This document shows positions 12,345-24,442 of a stretch of DNA of 64,000 bases, one piece after another. Source of the stretch: Glandiceps talaboti (lineage: Eukaryota > Hemichordata > Enteropneusta > Spengelidae). The notes beneath the pieces are model-generated. The model was not told the origin of the DNA, did no database searches, and was given only the letters and a program-made list of their open reading frames with translations. Position 1 is the first letter of the stretch, and every line of letters begins with the position of its first letter. The stretch lies in assembly GCF_964340395.1 (NCBI RefSeq), contig NC_135563.1, forward strand, positions 4,758,922 to 4,822,921, in the 5' to 3' direction. Made by a program: the position numbers and the translations under genes.

Positions 12345-15280
12345 CCGTTTCTTGGTATTAGTTTCTTGTGATGTTTCAGATGTTGTTCTTCAAAGGGCAT
12401 GGGTCACTTTATTGAAGCAAATGTGCTAAGAATAATGTTATAAATAATCCGTGTTCTTTTTATAAAAGACAGCTTTGTTATACACGTGTGCGGTGTAGGC
12501 GATCATCGTACTCGTACCTTAACCACGTAATAAATCAAACATGCTCATCAAGCGACGTTCACCACCATGCAGTCTATCATACACCAAATAGCCATCTGTG
12601 TAGAAATTCTAAACTAGTTTTCAATGATGACGATATTGTGGAAGATGGAATAGATATTCTTTGGGTAGTAAAGTGTAATTATACCAAAAGGTTAAAAAGG
12701 CGTTATTTGTGGTTACTAAATATGAATATGAAATTACAAGATCCATTACAAGCGATTATGACATTTGAAAACACGACACCGTCAATGTCTATACACGATT
12801 GTCATTGTCTCGCTGAGTGTTGCCTAATTGTGCAAAATCTTTTGCATTGCAAATTAGCAAAAATGATTTTTGTTTCACTATTTTGTTCTAAAACACCTGT
12901 GGCGTCACACAGACAAGGACTGCTAAGCTAGACTGACTTAAGGCAATCGTTTTAATTGGTCTCATTATTCATACAAATATACACCATAGCTGCCATCTCC
13001 CTGATGACTGAATTTAACATATCAATTCAATGTAGCGCTCTACTAGATATATCACTCAATGAATTATGATTCTAGGATAACACCCAGGATGCTTTGCGAG
13101 AAAGGGTATGGTTGGGTTTGAAGGAATAGGATGATGAATTTAGATAAAAGTATGTGACGGGTTATAGATCACAGTGTTATTTGCAAGAAAGCCATATGGG
13201 AAGAACTGTTAAAAATGTTGTTTGAAAAGAAATAAGCTGACAGAGAAAGCATAATATTGCACGAGTGAGGCTTCATTCAGAAAAAAGGCCCTTGTCCTTG
13301 TGATTGTAAGAATGTTATAAGTGATTGGCGCATTTTACTCTTGACTGTATGTGACACTGCCGTATCCCGGAGACAAGCGTGTACACGTACCTTGAAAGAA
13401 CAAGAGTTACTCTTGAATGAATCACATGGAATGCTAGAAATAAAGGTCAACGGGGTTTTGAAATGACATTTATGACAAATTGCATATACAACTCGACACG
13501 GTTCTAGATCGAGCTGCTGCTTGCATTTGATATTTGCCGGTCACACTACGTTTTGTTGAAGTATTTCGAAGGAGGGAAAATACACATAATAAAAAATCTC
13601 ACAAGACGCCGAGATTTTTGAGAAGGCCTGGAATCCTCTTTGTCTTTTGTTGAGTCTAAAAAAAATGCATAGATTGATATTTCCTTGAATATTTCAAACT
13701 GCTAAGCGTTTAATATAATATAAATTGTATCCAGCTACTTCAAGCATAACATCTCTCATGATGGGAACAATAGGTTATATGACAAATACTGTAATGGCAA
13801 TATGCAATGCCTTTTTTTTAATTACACGGGAACTGATTTGCTGTTCAATGATCAATTATTGATCGATATCATCACGATATACTTCTACATGAACAAGTGG
13901 GGAATAGTACATTGATCCCGACCATCGACTCTAACCATGATACGAAGTTGAACATTTCTATTACTTTCTAACCCAATTTAGTATCTGACCACTTAGATAG
14001 CAATAGGACCTATTCATGTCTGTGTAAGATTAAAAGCTCTCCTATTTCGTTTCTTTCCGGTCCATTGTCATTGTATAGGAAACGACATTGTGTACGGCAT
14101 GTGATTGGTGAGGGCTTTGAAACTATAATACTATTTAAGACGCGTCATGCACAGCTGGGATAATCCCTGATCATCCTTAGTGGGTTATCCCCTTACATAT
14201 TATTCCCAATGGTGTCATGTCCTTGGGACGGATAAAGATTGATCATTGATTGCACAGAATTATGTCTCTCTGCTTTTATTTAGTTCCTGAATTGAAGTAT
14301 TAGCTTTGCTAACACTAAATGTCTAATGCCCTTTGCATTATATTCACAGTTTACACATACATTGCTCATGTTTTCAAGTTTATTCGACGTGTACCTCTAT
14401 TTTTAGAGCTTCTGTACGTGATAGTTTGGTCTTACATTGATTTTACAGCATCCTATCTTTATCATTTCGTTTATAAACAAGATTGCAAGACTGTCATCAA
14501 GTGAAGTCGCTGTATATGATATTAATGATGGCATGTGTTTGGAACACATTCCATATTGCCATACCATATGTGAGGTCCATATATGTTCTCCCAGTTAGGA
14601 ACGCTTTAAAATGCGGGATCGTTCGTTCTCTAATTTTACATGTATTAGTAGGTACGTGTCCATACTATTATCCTGGAAAACCCTTCAGTAATGTCTGCTC
14701 ACAGTGAAAGAAATTTACTTTGATGGACTAGTAGTAAATTGCAAAATGGCGGACAGTTTGGTTCCATTTACGAGAAATCTTCATCTTAAAGTTCTTAAGT
14801 ATTCACGCTATATTACCTCTTAGGATGGATGAAATGTAACGTAAAACATCAAGGCCTAAGCACTCCCATTGATCTTCCTTTTACGGTGTTAAAGAACATA
14901 TCTGACAAGTGCACCTGAAACAGTCACATGCTTGAATCTTCAACACTATGGCTATTGAATCTCCGTAATTCACTTACGACAACCGACGTGCTGATTTATG
15001 CTACGGCTTAAGTGAGAGCATGTATTCCGAATTCATTGACGCGAGGGTGCATTACCTTTTGGCACCGTATCATGTCACACTTGTCGAGTTTGTGAATATA
15101 TACACTGTCCATGGTTCAACAAACTGTTGAAAATTCATAATAAATTGAATGCGTTTATAAGGTACTAAGACTCCATCCAGATGACACAATATTTGGTGTC
15201 TGTCGATAATTGCATAATTTTTTTCCTAACATCACGTATTCGTCACCCTGTTTGTACTTTGCATGTCTGGCTGCTTCTTC
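12345..15280. other. No gene recognised; one weak promoter-like cluster
   Basis: The longest open frame (12488-12931) begins at GTG, has no recognisable domain and is rejected. Around 14104-14190 an ATTGGT (CCAAT-box strand) lies about 28 bp upstream of TATTTAAG, with a near-palindromic GGGATAATCCC downstream that contains a TAATCC homeodomain-type site. No convincing open frame follows, so I do not call a gene. Confidence 0.45.
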
Positions 15281-15282
15281 AT

Positions 15283-15682
<400 letters not shown>

Positions 15683-15689
15683 CAGGAAG

Positions 15690-17470
15690 GCAGGCAGGCA
15701 GGCGAAAAACAGATTTTCCCAACTCCAAGCCTTTAACTGTATTTCAGTCTTCAGAACGATAACATCTAAATTCCGGCCTTTGGTAAGACAAAGATAGTGT
15801 ATATATGCCATGGACTAACGTTAGAATATGCTTAGTACACTCAATATAGAGCTACGTGTTGTATTTTATATTTCACATCAACTGATACTGTTACATGATC
15901 AAGATATCAACCCGTTCTGACCCCGTAGTTTTAGTCTGTCAAGAAATGTATGTAATCTGTCTTTTACCACATCAGTGTCTCAGGGGTTGAAATAATGTAA
16001 CGTCATTAGATTCAACAATAATAACAATATCGGACTTTGTAGTAGTGTACACACGTCATTAATAATAATATTAACATTCCATCACGTGGAAATGGAAAAA
16101 TGAATATTTAATCACCATTCTAGAAACCAAATAACGAGCATTTATTGTAACGATATGTGCTAATTTGAAAACCCTGAATAACAATGCTGTTTTTCGGTTT
16201 CTACTATCTCGCCTCGACCTCGATATATTAAACCACGGCTTTAAAATATCTGACAGAGTATAGGTATTTAGATCTGTATTAAGCAGTAGATTGCGAATAC
16301 CTGTTTCATGTCCATAGTTTACCTAACGACGCTTAAGCTGTAGTTAAAACACCAGGGTATACAGCGTGCATGACATGTGTGTTAATTGTCAAGGAAACAG
16401 ACTGTGTCACGTTTGTTATACTTCAGTAGACCTAAGTCCTAACCCTACTAGTACATTATAATTATACAACACATATTATCTACATATTGCATGTGCAATA
16501 TTTGTCTCCCATATAAATCTTATTTACTGTCATAACAAGTTGTACACGAAACATAACTATCCAAAATAAAAACACAGTGGCTTATTTTGAACTAAAAATT
16601 ATGTCGCGAGAAAACGACAGTTAGATGTATATACATCCACACGTACATTATTATATTTTTAAATTTTTATATTTGATTTCATTGGTGGTGAAAACAAGCC
16701 ATATTGGGCTTATTCATTTCACCAAAGATCCCAGTAATCATCCCAGTAAAAATAATATAATTGCACACATGTTATGCATACATAGTGTCAAACTATCTGA
16801 TTATATTGTACCAATCTATAGCTATCTATACGTCACTATATACCTCTGTGAGTGGTCTATAGAATATATCATTTCTGGGCTACGTCTGTACTATCAAACC
16901 TGTAACTGTCAAAAACAATATTGAATGTGAAATATTATGAAGATGCATATGACATTTGACGTAGTTGCACTATGACCGACGAAAATAACCTCCTTAATTA
17001 GTTAAGTAAGAGAAAGGTGAACGCAAATTAACGAAATTGGGGCAAGATCTCGAATGCGTAGGTCTCAAAGGAACACCCTGATGTATCATTGTGAGCTTTT
17101 TACAACCTGTAATCTCCACGTAAAAAGGTTTTGCTTGCCTAGTCTTATTCTATGTTGACGATATGTCTATACAGTCAACACGGAATAATGAGACTATCTG
17201 GCGATATTTGTCGGGCTATTTATTCCAATTTCACATGCACCAAGGCTTTTTATGAGTCGTAACGTGATATGCATGTATTCTTTGATATCCATGTTTGATC
17301 ATGTCGATGGCAGATGGACAATGGTTGCCTCAAGATCGAGTATGAAATATTAATGTTATTTAATTCGTTATTAATTCGACACGAGTTTTATTGTAGCATT
17401 GTAAATTTTGTCACAATTGAGAAGACTTATCTTTATTTATTGATTACATATTTAGGCCGTCTTTACTTTA
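15690..17470. other. No gene recognised
   Basis: AT-rich DNA with short open frames lacking motifs. I found no transposon termini, RNA gene or splice-bounded exon. An ACAT microsatellite closes the stretch at 17473-17516. Confidence 0.6.
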
Positions 17471-17732
17471 ATACATACATACATACATACATACATACAT
17501 ACATACATACATACATTCATTTTACAAGAGAAACGGAAGAACGTTATGATATTAGGAGAGTGTTTCCTATGTAATTTAAAAACTCAGGGAGACGTCATTA
17601 TTTACGGCGGGGGAAGGGGGGAGTCAAGATGTTTTGTCGTCGAACTGTTGGAAATGTCAGTACCCCGAGACCTTGCATACATTTCACTACCCCCTGCTCT
17701 AGCACAAGTTCTTCGCGTAACACCTCCCACCC

Positions 17733-17788
17733 CACCACCACCACCACCACCACCACCACCACCACCACCACCACCACCACCACCACCA
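17733..17788. repeat. (CAC)n microsatellite
   Basis: About 17 CAC units lie inside the 17587-18817 element. They create a spurious polyproline/polythreonine frame that should not be annotated as protein. Confidence 0.95.
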
Positions 17789-18289
17789 CGAATGACGTCT
17801 ATTTGCAAATACAGACCAAGCACTCATGATCACCAATGCCAAGACTCGCCCAGTACTCCCAATTGGGAGTATGCTACAGGAGTATGCAAACCGCTTTCAT
17901 ATTTGTGACATGTGCTTGAATTAGGCTATTTCGTCGAAATAAAATGTTCTTATTCAATTACCGACTGTGTTACACAGTGGGCCAAAATAGTGTGACAAGA
18001 CATGTGTGGACGCAATAACACCATTGGTTTACGCCTGAGTGACAATACAATTCACAACAGCTTATGCCAGTACTTTCAAATTCATCGCCGGTTTTAGTAT
18101 TTACCGAGTCGATGCATCAATAGATAGAACGACCACGAATGCCAAGTGTCTGGGCTACCACTATATTGTCAACTATACACAAATTCTGATAAAGAAGAAG
18201 CAGTAATATTGACTTCCAATTCGATGCCATTAACACGTCAGTGTTTTGGGGGATTGAATGCTGGTTTGAGGAAAACACAAACTGCTACG

Positions 18290-18541
18290 ATTATGAAGTC
18301 TCGCGAGAAATAGTGGATTCAGAAACTGACACCAACTTTAAAAAGACAATATAAAACTGTTCTCCCAATCCGTAATAGCATGGTTGTACATCTGATGAGA
18401 AGAAACCAATAACACAGAGACCATGTGGAAAACAACGGAAAACATAACTACCTGAACTAGACACTCAACTTTGAAAAAAAAATCTGCCTACCCAACTTAT
18501 TCTAAAATTGAGCGTAATCAGAACCATACAATTTTTAGGCC
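18290..18541 (+). mobile_element. MITE related to 24097-24442, left end not found
   Basis: This segment aligns with about 24200-24442. Shared blocks include AAAAAGACAATATAAA, GAAGAAACCAATAACA and GGAAAACATAACTAC, and the right terminus is the identical TTTTTAGGCC. The right flank is TTA (18542-18544). The homology fades to the left near 18290, so the copy is truncated or too diverged there. It lies within the 17587-18817 element, which implies that it inserted later. Confidence 0.6.
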
Positions 18542-18820
18542 TTAGTTTGTTATGAGTCTATAAATTTGAGTTCATGATAAGTACTGTATTCAAGTAGGAT
18601 GTACATGGTCGCAGGAGTATCAGGGATGGGATATATCTCCCTCAGTTTTATGGTATGAGCTCTTGCAAACTTGCATTCTTTTAAGGAGCTATTTAGAGTG
18701 AAAAACATACCAATTTCCCTCAACATAGCTTGAGTGCCCCCATCCCCCCTCCTTTTTCGAAGTGCCCATCCTTGGGTGTGTGAACGCCCTCCCTCACCGT
18801 AAATAATGATGTCTCCCTTA

Positions 18821-20209
18821 TTCATGGGACCGACTGCTTTGTCGGCGGCAATCACATAATAAGGAGTTTAGTTTTAACGCCCATCATCTAAATGTATTGT
18901 TCGTTCAGCAATGAAAACTACATCGAATTGCATCCAGTTTAGCAGTCTTAAACAATGGGGAAAAATCGAAATCAAAACATTGTGCAGCCTATATAATATC
19001 AATTTCACCATTAAATTGAGTCACCGTATATAGCGACTAACTGGATTATTTCAAATGTTTGTTCTTGTGAAATAAAGACTTCACAATCTTCCAAAAAGTT
19101 GGCTAAGATACTTCAACCAAAGCGACAGTATAACAATCATTCCTCTGTCGAAAGATAAAGAGAACCATTGAATGTATTTACAGATAGCACAGAGTGAAAG
19201 ATAACACCAAACACATATATACGGTGGACATTTGATAAGACCTCACTATAGAGCTTACATACCGATTATATACTTAACACTTCGGTATTCTATTCACGCG
19301 AACACAAGGAAAGACTTGTGTATATTAGACATAAACTAGCAAAGAGAAGTTTAGAACGTTAATGAAAACTCGCTCTGTATTTGGGTGTACAGACAAAGTA
19401 CACAGTGTTGTTGGACCTAACATCAAATTGGATGAGTCTTAAAGAATAGATATACCCTGACCTCGTTAGACTCATTCTATCGCACGAAGAGTTGACGATT
19501 TTATGACTCCAATGGGAGAAGTGATTTATTCATCATATCAGGTCTACAGAAAGGCCAATTAACATGCGGCAACTTTCCATACAACTGCCGGAGTTACGGT
19601 ATCCTATATAAATCGAAGGCGTATACACTCGACAGAAATGAATTAAAAGTCTGTTATTTTTGACATTGTGCCTTGTCGTCGAAATTAACGATTATGGAGA
19701 ATCATAATGACAATTGAAGAGACAAAAGGGTTAAACATTTAAATCAGAGTTTATTTACAACAAGAAATGAAATAAAATGATATGGTTTAAAAATCATATA
19801 CACTGGATAAATGAAACAAACCACACAACTTGAAATTGAACTGGACATTGGATGATGAAATACATTCTGTTGAAACTAAAACTATGTAAACATATTAAAA
19901 TAATATGTTTGGAGTGTGGGGTACTATACTATAAAGTTACAAGTGCGAGAGATAAAGGAAAAGACAGCAGATACGATATATCTGAAGAAAATGAGGTCAG
20001 CTATCTTCTATTACATTGCCATGTGACGAAACAATAAGATATTTTTTTCTGCCAAGTAACACACAAATAAAGTCTAACCTGCGGCGGCGTATCTGTTCTT
20101 AAATCGATACGAAATAAAACAGGATATCTTCGAACTAGTTATCGTTACCTTATTTTGAATAAAGTATTCTTTGTAAAGGTTTAACATGTATAATTATCAA
20201 ATTGATAAC
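18821..20209. other. No gene recognised downstream of the receptor
   Basis: No motif-bearing frame is present. This is the region beyond the 3' side of the minus-strand receptor gene. I see only AT-rich sequence. Confidence 0.55.
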
Positions 20210-20215
20210 TTTATT
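20210..20215 (-). promoter_or_regulatory. Candidate polyadenylation signal AATAAA for the receptor gene
   Basis: The plus strand reads TTTATT, that is AATAAA on the minus strand, about 385 nt past the stop codon at 20600. A 3' UTR of this length would include an unremarkable 84-residue frame at 20300-20554, which I take as non-coding. Other AT-rich signals further downstream are possible. Confidence 0.4.
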
Positions 20216-20599
20216 ATGAAATATTCAGTTCTGTGCTGATAAGAGGATCATAATTTCCACCATGATGTATGCTTAATTCCTCAACAGTTTCGAAAGCTTT
20301 CAATCATGCATACCAGTGTCAGTGAAAATGCCGTTGTCCGGCATGCAAGTGTCATCATTCTCACCTTTAGTATCACGTCCACCTATTTGCGATCCACTGT
20401 TTGAATATTGAATGTGCATCATCAAACAAATCTCGTGAATCCAGCGGACGTTTTCAACAATGTGTCTGGTGTGATTAGCGTTTGAATCTACGCAATATAG
20501 AAATTTGCGTATGTTGATTCTAATGGTTGCCATTGCGCTCGGTGGTGACATCAATACGGCGGATAAAACGTTATTTGAATGTGCAGATTTCCCATAAGT

Positions 20600-21712
20600 T
20601 TAGAGTTGGGAGCATGAATTTAGGTTTACCATAGTCGTTGTCGTTTTCCCGGTGTCGTCAACTTGGTACATCGTTTGACTGCAATGGCTGTTTCCCCTAC
20701 ATCCACCCTTGGTTGTCATTAGCTTTGACATGCGTCGTTCCCTTGAAGCCTCGACGTACTGTTTGCCACAACAGAGTCTAGTCAGGTGTTGGCGGAAATC
20801 ATCACGAACACAGGTGTAAACCAAAGGATTGAGTGCGCTGTTCAAATACTGAAAACAGGAACCGAGTGACCATACGGTCGAGTATGTAGATGTCAACACG
20901 AAACCCGGCATGATTAATAAAATTTGGGTAACCCAAAATGGTAACCAACACACTGTGAATATTACAACTGCAAGGATGACAATTAGTCCAACTCTCCCTA
21001 GCTTCGATTTTCTTCTTCGATCCTTCCCCGGCCGAGTGCCTCTCGCAAGGAACAACAGAATTTGAATGTAACACATGCTTATTACCAATAATGGACCAGC
21101 AAAGCCTATCACAAACGTACCAACCATATATATGTCGCCTTTTTCTACCCAAGTCACCATACAAAATATACCTTCATCATCGCCATAATCAACTGTTTTT
21201 AAAAATATCCAAAGAGGTACAGTTAGCATAACGGAAGTTAACCATAGTATGCCGCAGATAATTTTGGCAACTTTTACGGTTCTGTATCTAATTGACCATA
21301 TAGCATGAACAACCGCTAAATAACGATCTACGCTCATGGCAGTTAAGATGAAAATGCCAGTAAAGAGATTCATGCCATCGATACTAAATACGATCTTGCA
21401 CATAGCATCGCCGAGATCCCATTTTCCATTTGTCGACTGGTAGGTGAGAAAAGGCATTGTCAGCATGAACAGTAGATCCGCTGATGTCAGATTTAGGATG
21501 TAAACGTCCGGTGCGGTTTTCAGTTCTGTGCATCGCAGTAACACATAAAGCACAATTCCGTTGCCGACGAGTCCACCGACACATATGGCTATCTGTAGAC
21601 ACGGGATGAGAAAGGCACTGAACCAATACGGGGTGGTGATCGACGGCTCTTGATCACTTGTATTGCCGAAAGCTGGAAAAGAGTCCTCACCAACGTAACT
21701 GTCATTCCCCAT
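20600..21712 (-). CDS. Somatostatin/allatostatin-C/opioid-like class A GPCR
   Basis: This encodes a 370-residue seven-transmembrane peptide receptor at the plasma membrane, presumably coupled to a G protein. Segments lie at about 32-58, 68-92, 103-135, 147-170, 194-223, 240-266 and 279-301. Visible landmarks are N51 (1.50), D79 (2.50), the C105-C184 disulfide pair, D112 (3.32), DRY at 129-131, W157, P207, CWLP at 255-258 and NPLVY at 295-299. The N-terminus has NxS/T sites at N3 and N17; the tail has C314/C315 for palmitoylation, a Thr cluster at 357-360 and a C-terminal SQL like a class I PDZ ligand. The stretch DGMNLFTGIF...DRYLAVVHAI closely resembles vertebrate somatostatin receptors; in these D3.32 binds the ligand lysine. 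Position 3.36 is Leu (L116), nearer the Met of SSTR1/4 than the Gln of SSTR2/3/5. The start is secure: TGA TAA TAA GCG precede the ATG in frame, with G at -3 and +4. There are no introns in the coding region. Orthology to a particular receptor type is unresolved. Confidence 0.93.
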   Translation of the reverse strand: MGNDSYVGEDSFPAFGNTSDQEPSITTPYWFSAFLIPCLQIAICVGGLVGNGIVLYVLLRCTELKTAPDVYILNLTSADLLFMLTMPFLTYQSTNGKWDLGDAMCKIVFSIDGMNLFTGIFILTAMSVDRYLAVVHAIWSIRYRTVKVAKIICGILWLTSVMLTVPLWIFLKTVDYGDDEGIFCMVTWVEKGDIYMVGTFVIGFAGPLLVISMCYIQILLFLARGTRPGKDRRRKSKLGRVGLIVILAVVIFTVCWLPFWVTQILLIMPGFVLTSTYSTVWSLGSCFQYLNSALNPLVYTCVRDDFRQHLTRLCCGKQYVEASRERRMSKLMTTKGGCRGNSHCSQTMYQVDDTGKTTTTMVNLNSCSQL

Positions 21713-21803
21713 CGCTTATTATCAGTGAATGTTACACACATGGAACGATGCTATCTAAATGTTTCGAGCAACAACGTTACATCGCATCGTCCACAAGTAC
21801 TCT

Positions 21804-21868
21804 ACTGAACACTATACTATACACTGGTTACGCTTATATATTCTATCGTGAGCCCTCACGCATGCGCA
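21804..21868 (-). promoter_or_regulatory. Putative core promoter of the receptor gene: NRF1-like site, TATA box, initiator
   Basis: Reading the minus strand, CGCATGCGC (21859-21867 region, NRF1-type) is followed by TATATAAG (21840-21833). About 34 nt downstream comes GTTCAGT (21810-21804), which fits an initiator with A at 21806. This would give a 5' UTR of about 94 nt leading directly into the ATG at 21712. Position and spacing are seen in the sequence; function is inferred. Confidence 0.5.
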
Positions 21869-21869
21869 T

Positions 21870-24090
21870 TGTTTATAGTGATCTGCGAACAATGATTCGT
21901 CATCAAGTGCAACACATCTAAAGCCAATAATTTTAATATATCTTTGAATAGAAGTCGTGCTAGACATGGGCGGTTCATTGGTGACGACACAATCACACGA
22001 CAAGGGCCAACTAAATAATGCATGATATTTCCAATCAGTATCATCATGGTACAAGTTTAAATAATTATGTTAGTAGAATAATGAAATTAATAACGACCCT
22101 TGTCTATGACTAACATGAATGTTCTCTACATAGTCAGAAACCAGTGAGCAAATTCCTTTCAATAAACAACCAGAATTGCAGTTAATTCATTGTATTTAAT
22201 TCTTTTTATTTTGAACCGTATTCCTTGCACAAAGTTTGTCTATTTTCCCTCCAGTCCTGTATACATGTATATGCAAAGAATTTCAATAGGCTGGTTTAAT
22301 ATGTATGCATTGGCAATTTTATTTAATATTATCAAGATAATGCAATTACCAGGGTACGACAATTACTTTCAAATACGTAATTACAGAAAATGCATCATCA
22401 AACTCCATAAAACTCGGACATATTAAAAATATCAAAAATATCATAAGGGTTCACATATTCACCCACGAACACAGGAAAACGATTACAATATGTTGTCTCA
22501 GAGTGAATGTTTGCGTTCGTTCATCACAGTGACGAGGGTGTTACACAAGAGAGGCTGTTGACTTTATGAGTACAATGCACTACATGTATATGGGCAGGTG
22601 ATGTAAACGCTTTCGATATATTTCAAGGTTTTGATATATATAATCTATGCATTCTTGTGCCAAATTTATCAGTTACCATGACGAAGAATACATGACGCTC
22701 ATATAACAAGTGTATATGGCCTTATTTTTATGGCCTCATCATGTGACGTACGTTCTGCCAAAGTGTTTTCTCTTCTTTCGAGTCGGTGCCCGTAGATTTG
22801 GCGCGCAAATATCGCCTTAGTGTTATTGCCTGTGAACCGCTGTTTGCGCATCAAGGTGTGCAGATTCAAAATCCTGTCGGGAAATAGGTGTCAACGACAA
22901 TTGCTAACGGATACATTTAACTAGGCGATTTAGATAAGGCATTACTTATAAAACAACCCAAATGCTTCTAAGAAGTTAAAGTAATTAGAAAAGGGAATTT
23001 TATTCGGCTAGCAGTCTCAGCTTAAACTACAACATCACGTTTGCAAACTTTAGCCGAACGTGTCAATCTTCTTTTAAATGCTTTCCACGACTTTGGGTCT
23101 CATTTCTTGGTGTTGCTTAATAAATGAGGTTTTCATCGAAGTAAAATGGATTGAATCTTGTAATTAAAATGTATAGGTAATCCCTCAAACCTGACTGTAA
23201 TTCGATTTGAGCTCATTTCATTCACCCTAATATACGTACAACCCTACATGTATAGCCTCCGCTGTTAACGGTTCTACATTAGGAGAAGCTTAGCTACGAT
23301 GATCACGTCTTACTCATAACAGATTTCAGAACAGTGCTATATACTGCTCACAACATATGGTGTTAACTTTAACGTTACGGTATTACAAAGTGATACAATC
23401 TCCTCTGCTTTCGGTACACTAAAATATCTTTTTTCGGGTAAGAAATAGCTGCACTTTCATGTTTGTGAGAGGACTATACCCCTAACGACTACTCTCAGAG
23501 TCTTCACGATTTGGTTGTTACGACGTATATTGATGTTTTCCTTACTCTCCACCCCTAGTTTTTCTATGAAGAAGATATGCGGGCTATTTAAATTTCTTAC
23601 CGTAAACCCCGAATTGATTGGCGTAATAGATGATATAACGAATCGTAAGGCATTTCAACAGACCATAAACCCTCCACCGACAGGGTCTATGAACAGACCT
23701 AGTGTTGAAATGGATTTTTTTAGAAAAAATGAGAAAAGGAAGCCAATTTACCACTTAATGAACATCTAAGCCGTTTATCTTTCAAATAAAATGGATAATT
23801 GGATTATAGGTTGTTGACCTAGCCGTGTCATTTCTTTTTATTAGTGGTATCGACATATCACTCGTTCATGTATATATCCAGTCAAAGATTGTACTTCTTG
23901 TTGAAAGCTCTATTTTTCAGTCCCTTACTTGATGTATGACGTTTTTGCTACATTCGCTAAACTGAAAGCGGCATATTACATACTTGAAACACACTTCAAA
24001 AGGAGGCTATTACCATGATTACTGATTATTAGAAGGAAATGGGTGGGGTGGGGGGCTTCAAATGATGTCTCGGCTCACATGCATTCAAAA
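21870..24090. other. No gene recognised upstream of the receptor
   Basis: Apart from the motif pair at 22744-22809 there is nothing nameable. An 84-codon frame at 23515-23769 has no recognisable domain. Confidence 0.5.
22744..22809. promoter_or_regulatory. CRE-like and E2F-like motif pair upstream of the receptor gene
   Basis: TGACGTACG (22744-22752) and TTTGGCGCGCAAA (22797-22809, which matches the E2F consensus on both strands) lie within 66 bp, about 1 kb upstream of the receptor start. Both are CpG-containing in an AT-rich setting. They may belong to an enhancer or to an unannotated promoter, or may be chance. Confidence 0.2.
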
Positions 24091-24096
24091 TTCTAA

Positions 24097-24442
24097 GACC
24101 TAAACAAATATTTTTTGGTTCTGGTTACCCGACCCCACCTTTTCATTGCCGACCCTAAACTTTTATTTACGTGTTCGAGAAAAAAATAAATAAAATCGCG
24201 AAAATATTGAAGTCTTGCGAGAGTAATGGCTATGGAAACAGACATCAACTTAAAAAAGACAATATAAAGCTGTCCTTCCAATCTGTAATGGCTGTATACC
24301 AGTTGGGAAGAAACCAATAACATAGAGACCATATGGAAAACAATGGAAAACATAACTACATGAAGTCAACACTCACGCATGAAGTCAACACTCACCTATT
24401 CTAAATGTTAACGTAATCGGAACCACACAACATTTTTAGGCC
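24097..24442. mobile_element. MITE, 346 bp, imperfect TIRs, TAA duplication
   Basis: The element is flanked by TAA at 24094-24096 and 24443-24445. The left terminus reads GACCTAAACAAATATTTTTT then GGTTCTGGTTAC. The right terminus on the opposite strand reads GGCCTAAAAATG then GGTTCCGATTAC, giving an imperfect TIR of about 30 bp. A related partial copy lies at 18290-18541. It has no coding capacity. The 3-bp TAA target fits PIF/Harbinger elements; that class is inferred. Confidence 0.65.

Larger units (their letters stand above)
17587..18817. mobile_element. Non-autonomous TIR element, GGGAGAC termini, about 1.2 kb
   Basis: The left end begins GGGAGACGTCATTATTTACG and the right end, read on the other strand, begins GGGAGACATCATTATTTACG. 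They agree at all but a few positions over about 30 bp and are followed on both sides by G-rich sequence. Flanks are TCA on the left and TTA on the right, one mismatch from a 3-bp duplication. Inside are a CAC microsatellite (17733-17788) and a copy of another MITE family (18290-18541). No transposase is visible. A frame spelling GDIIIYG or GDVIIYG occurs at both ends because the termini are inverted copies. PIF/Harbinger affinity is inferred from the 3-bp target. Confidence 0.6.

Noticed and set aside
12488-12931. 147-codon frame, the longest non-repeat frame after the receptor
   Set aside because: It starts at GTG, shows no domain, signal peptide or splice context, and its composition resembles random AT-rich sequence.
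14104-14190. CCAAT box, TATTTAAG and K50-homeodomain-type motif in promoter-like order
   Set aside because: No credible coding frame or RNA gene follows, so spacing alone is insufficient to call a promoter.
17546-17908. 120-codon frame with a polyproline run
   Set aside because: The run comes from a CAC microsatellite inside a TIR element, and the rest has no recognisable domain.
20300-20554. 84-codon minus-strand frame downstream of the receptor
   Set aside because: It lies in the expected 3' UTR, is unrelated to known motifs and has no independent promoter.
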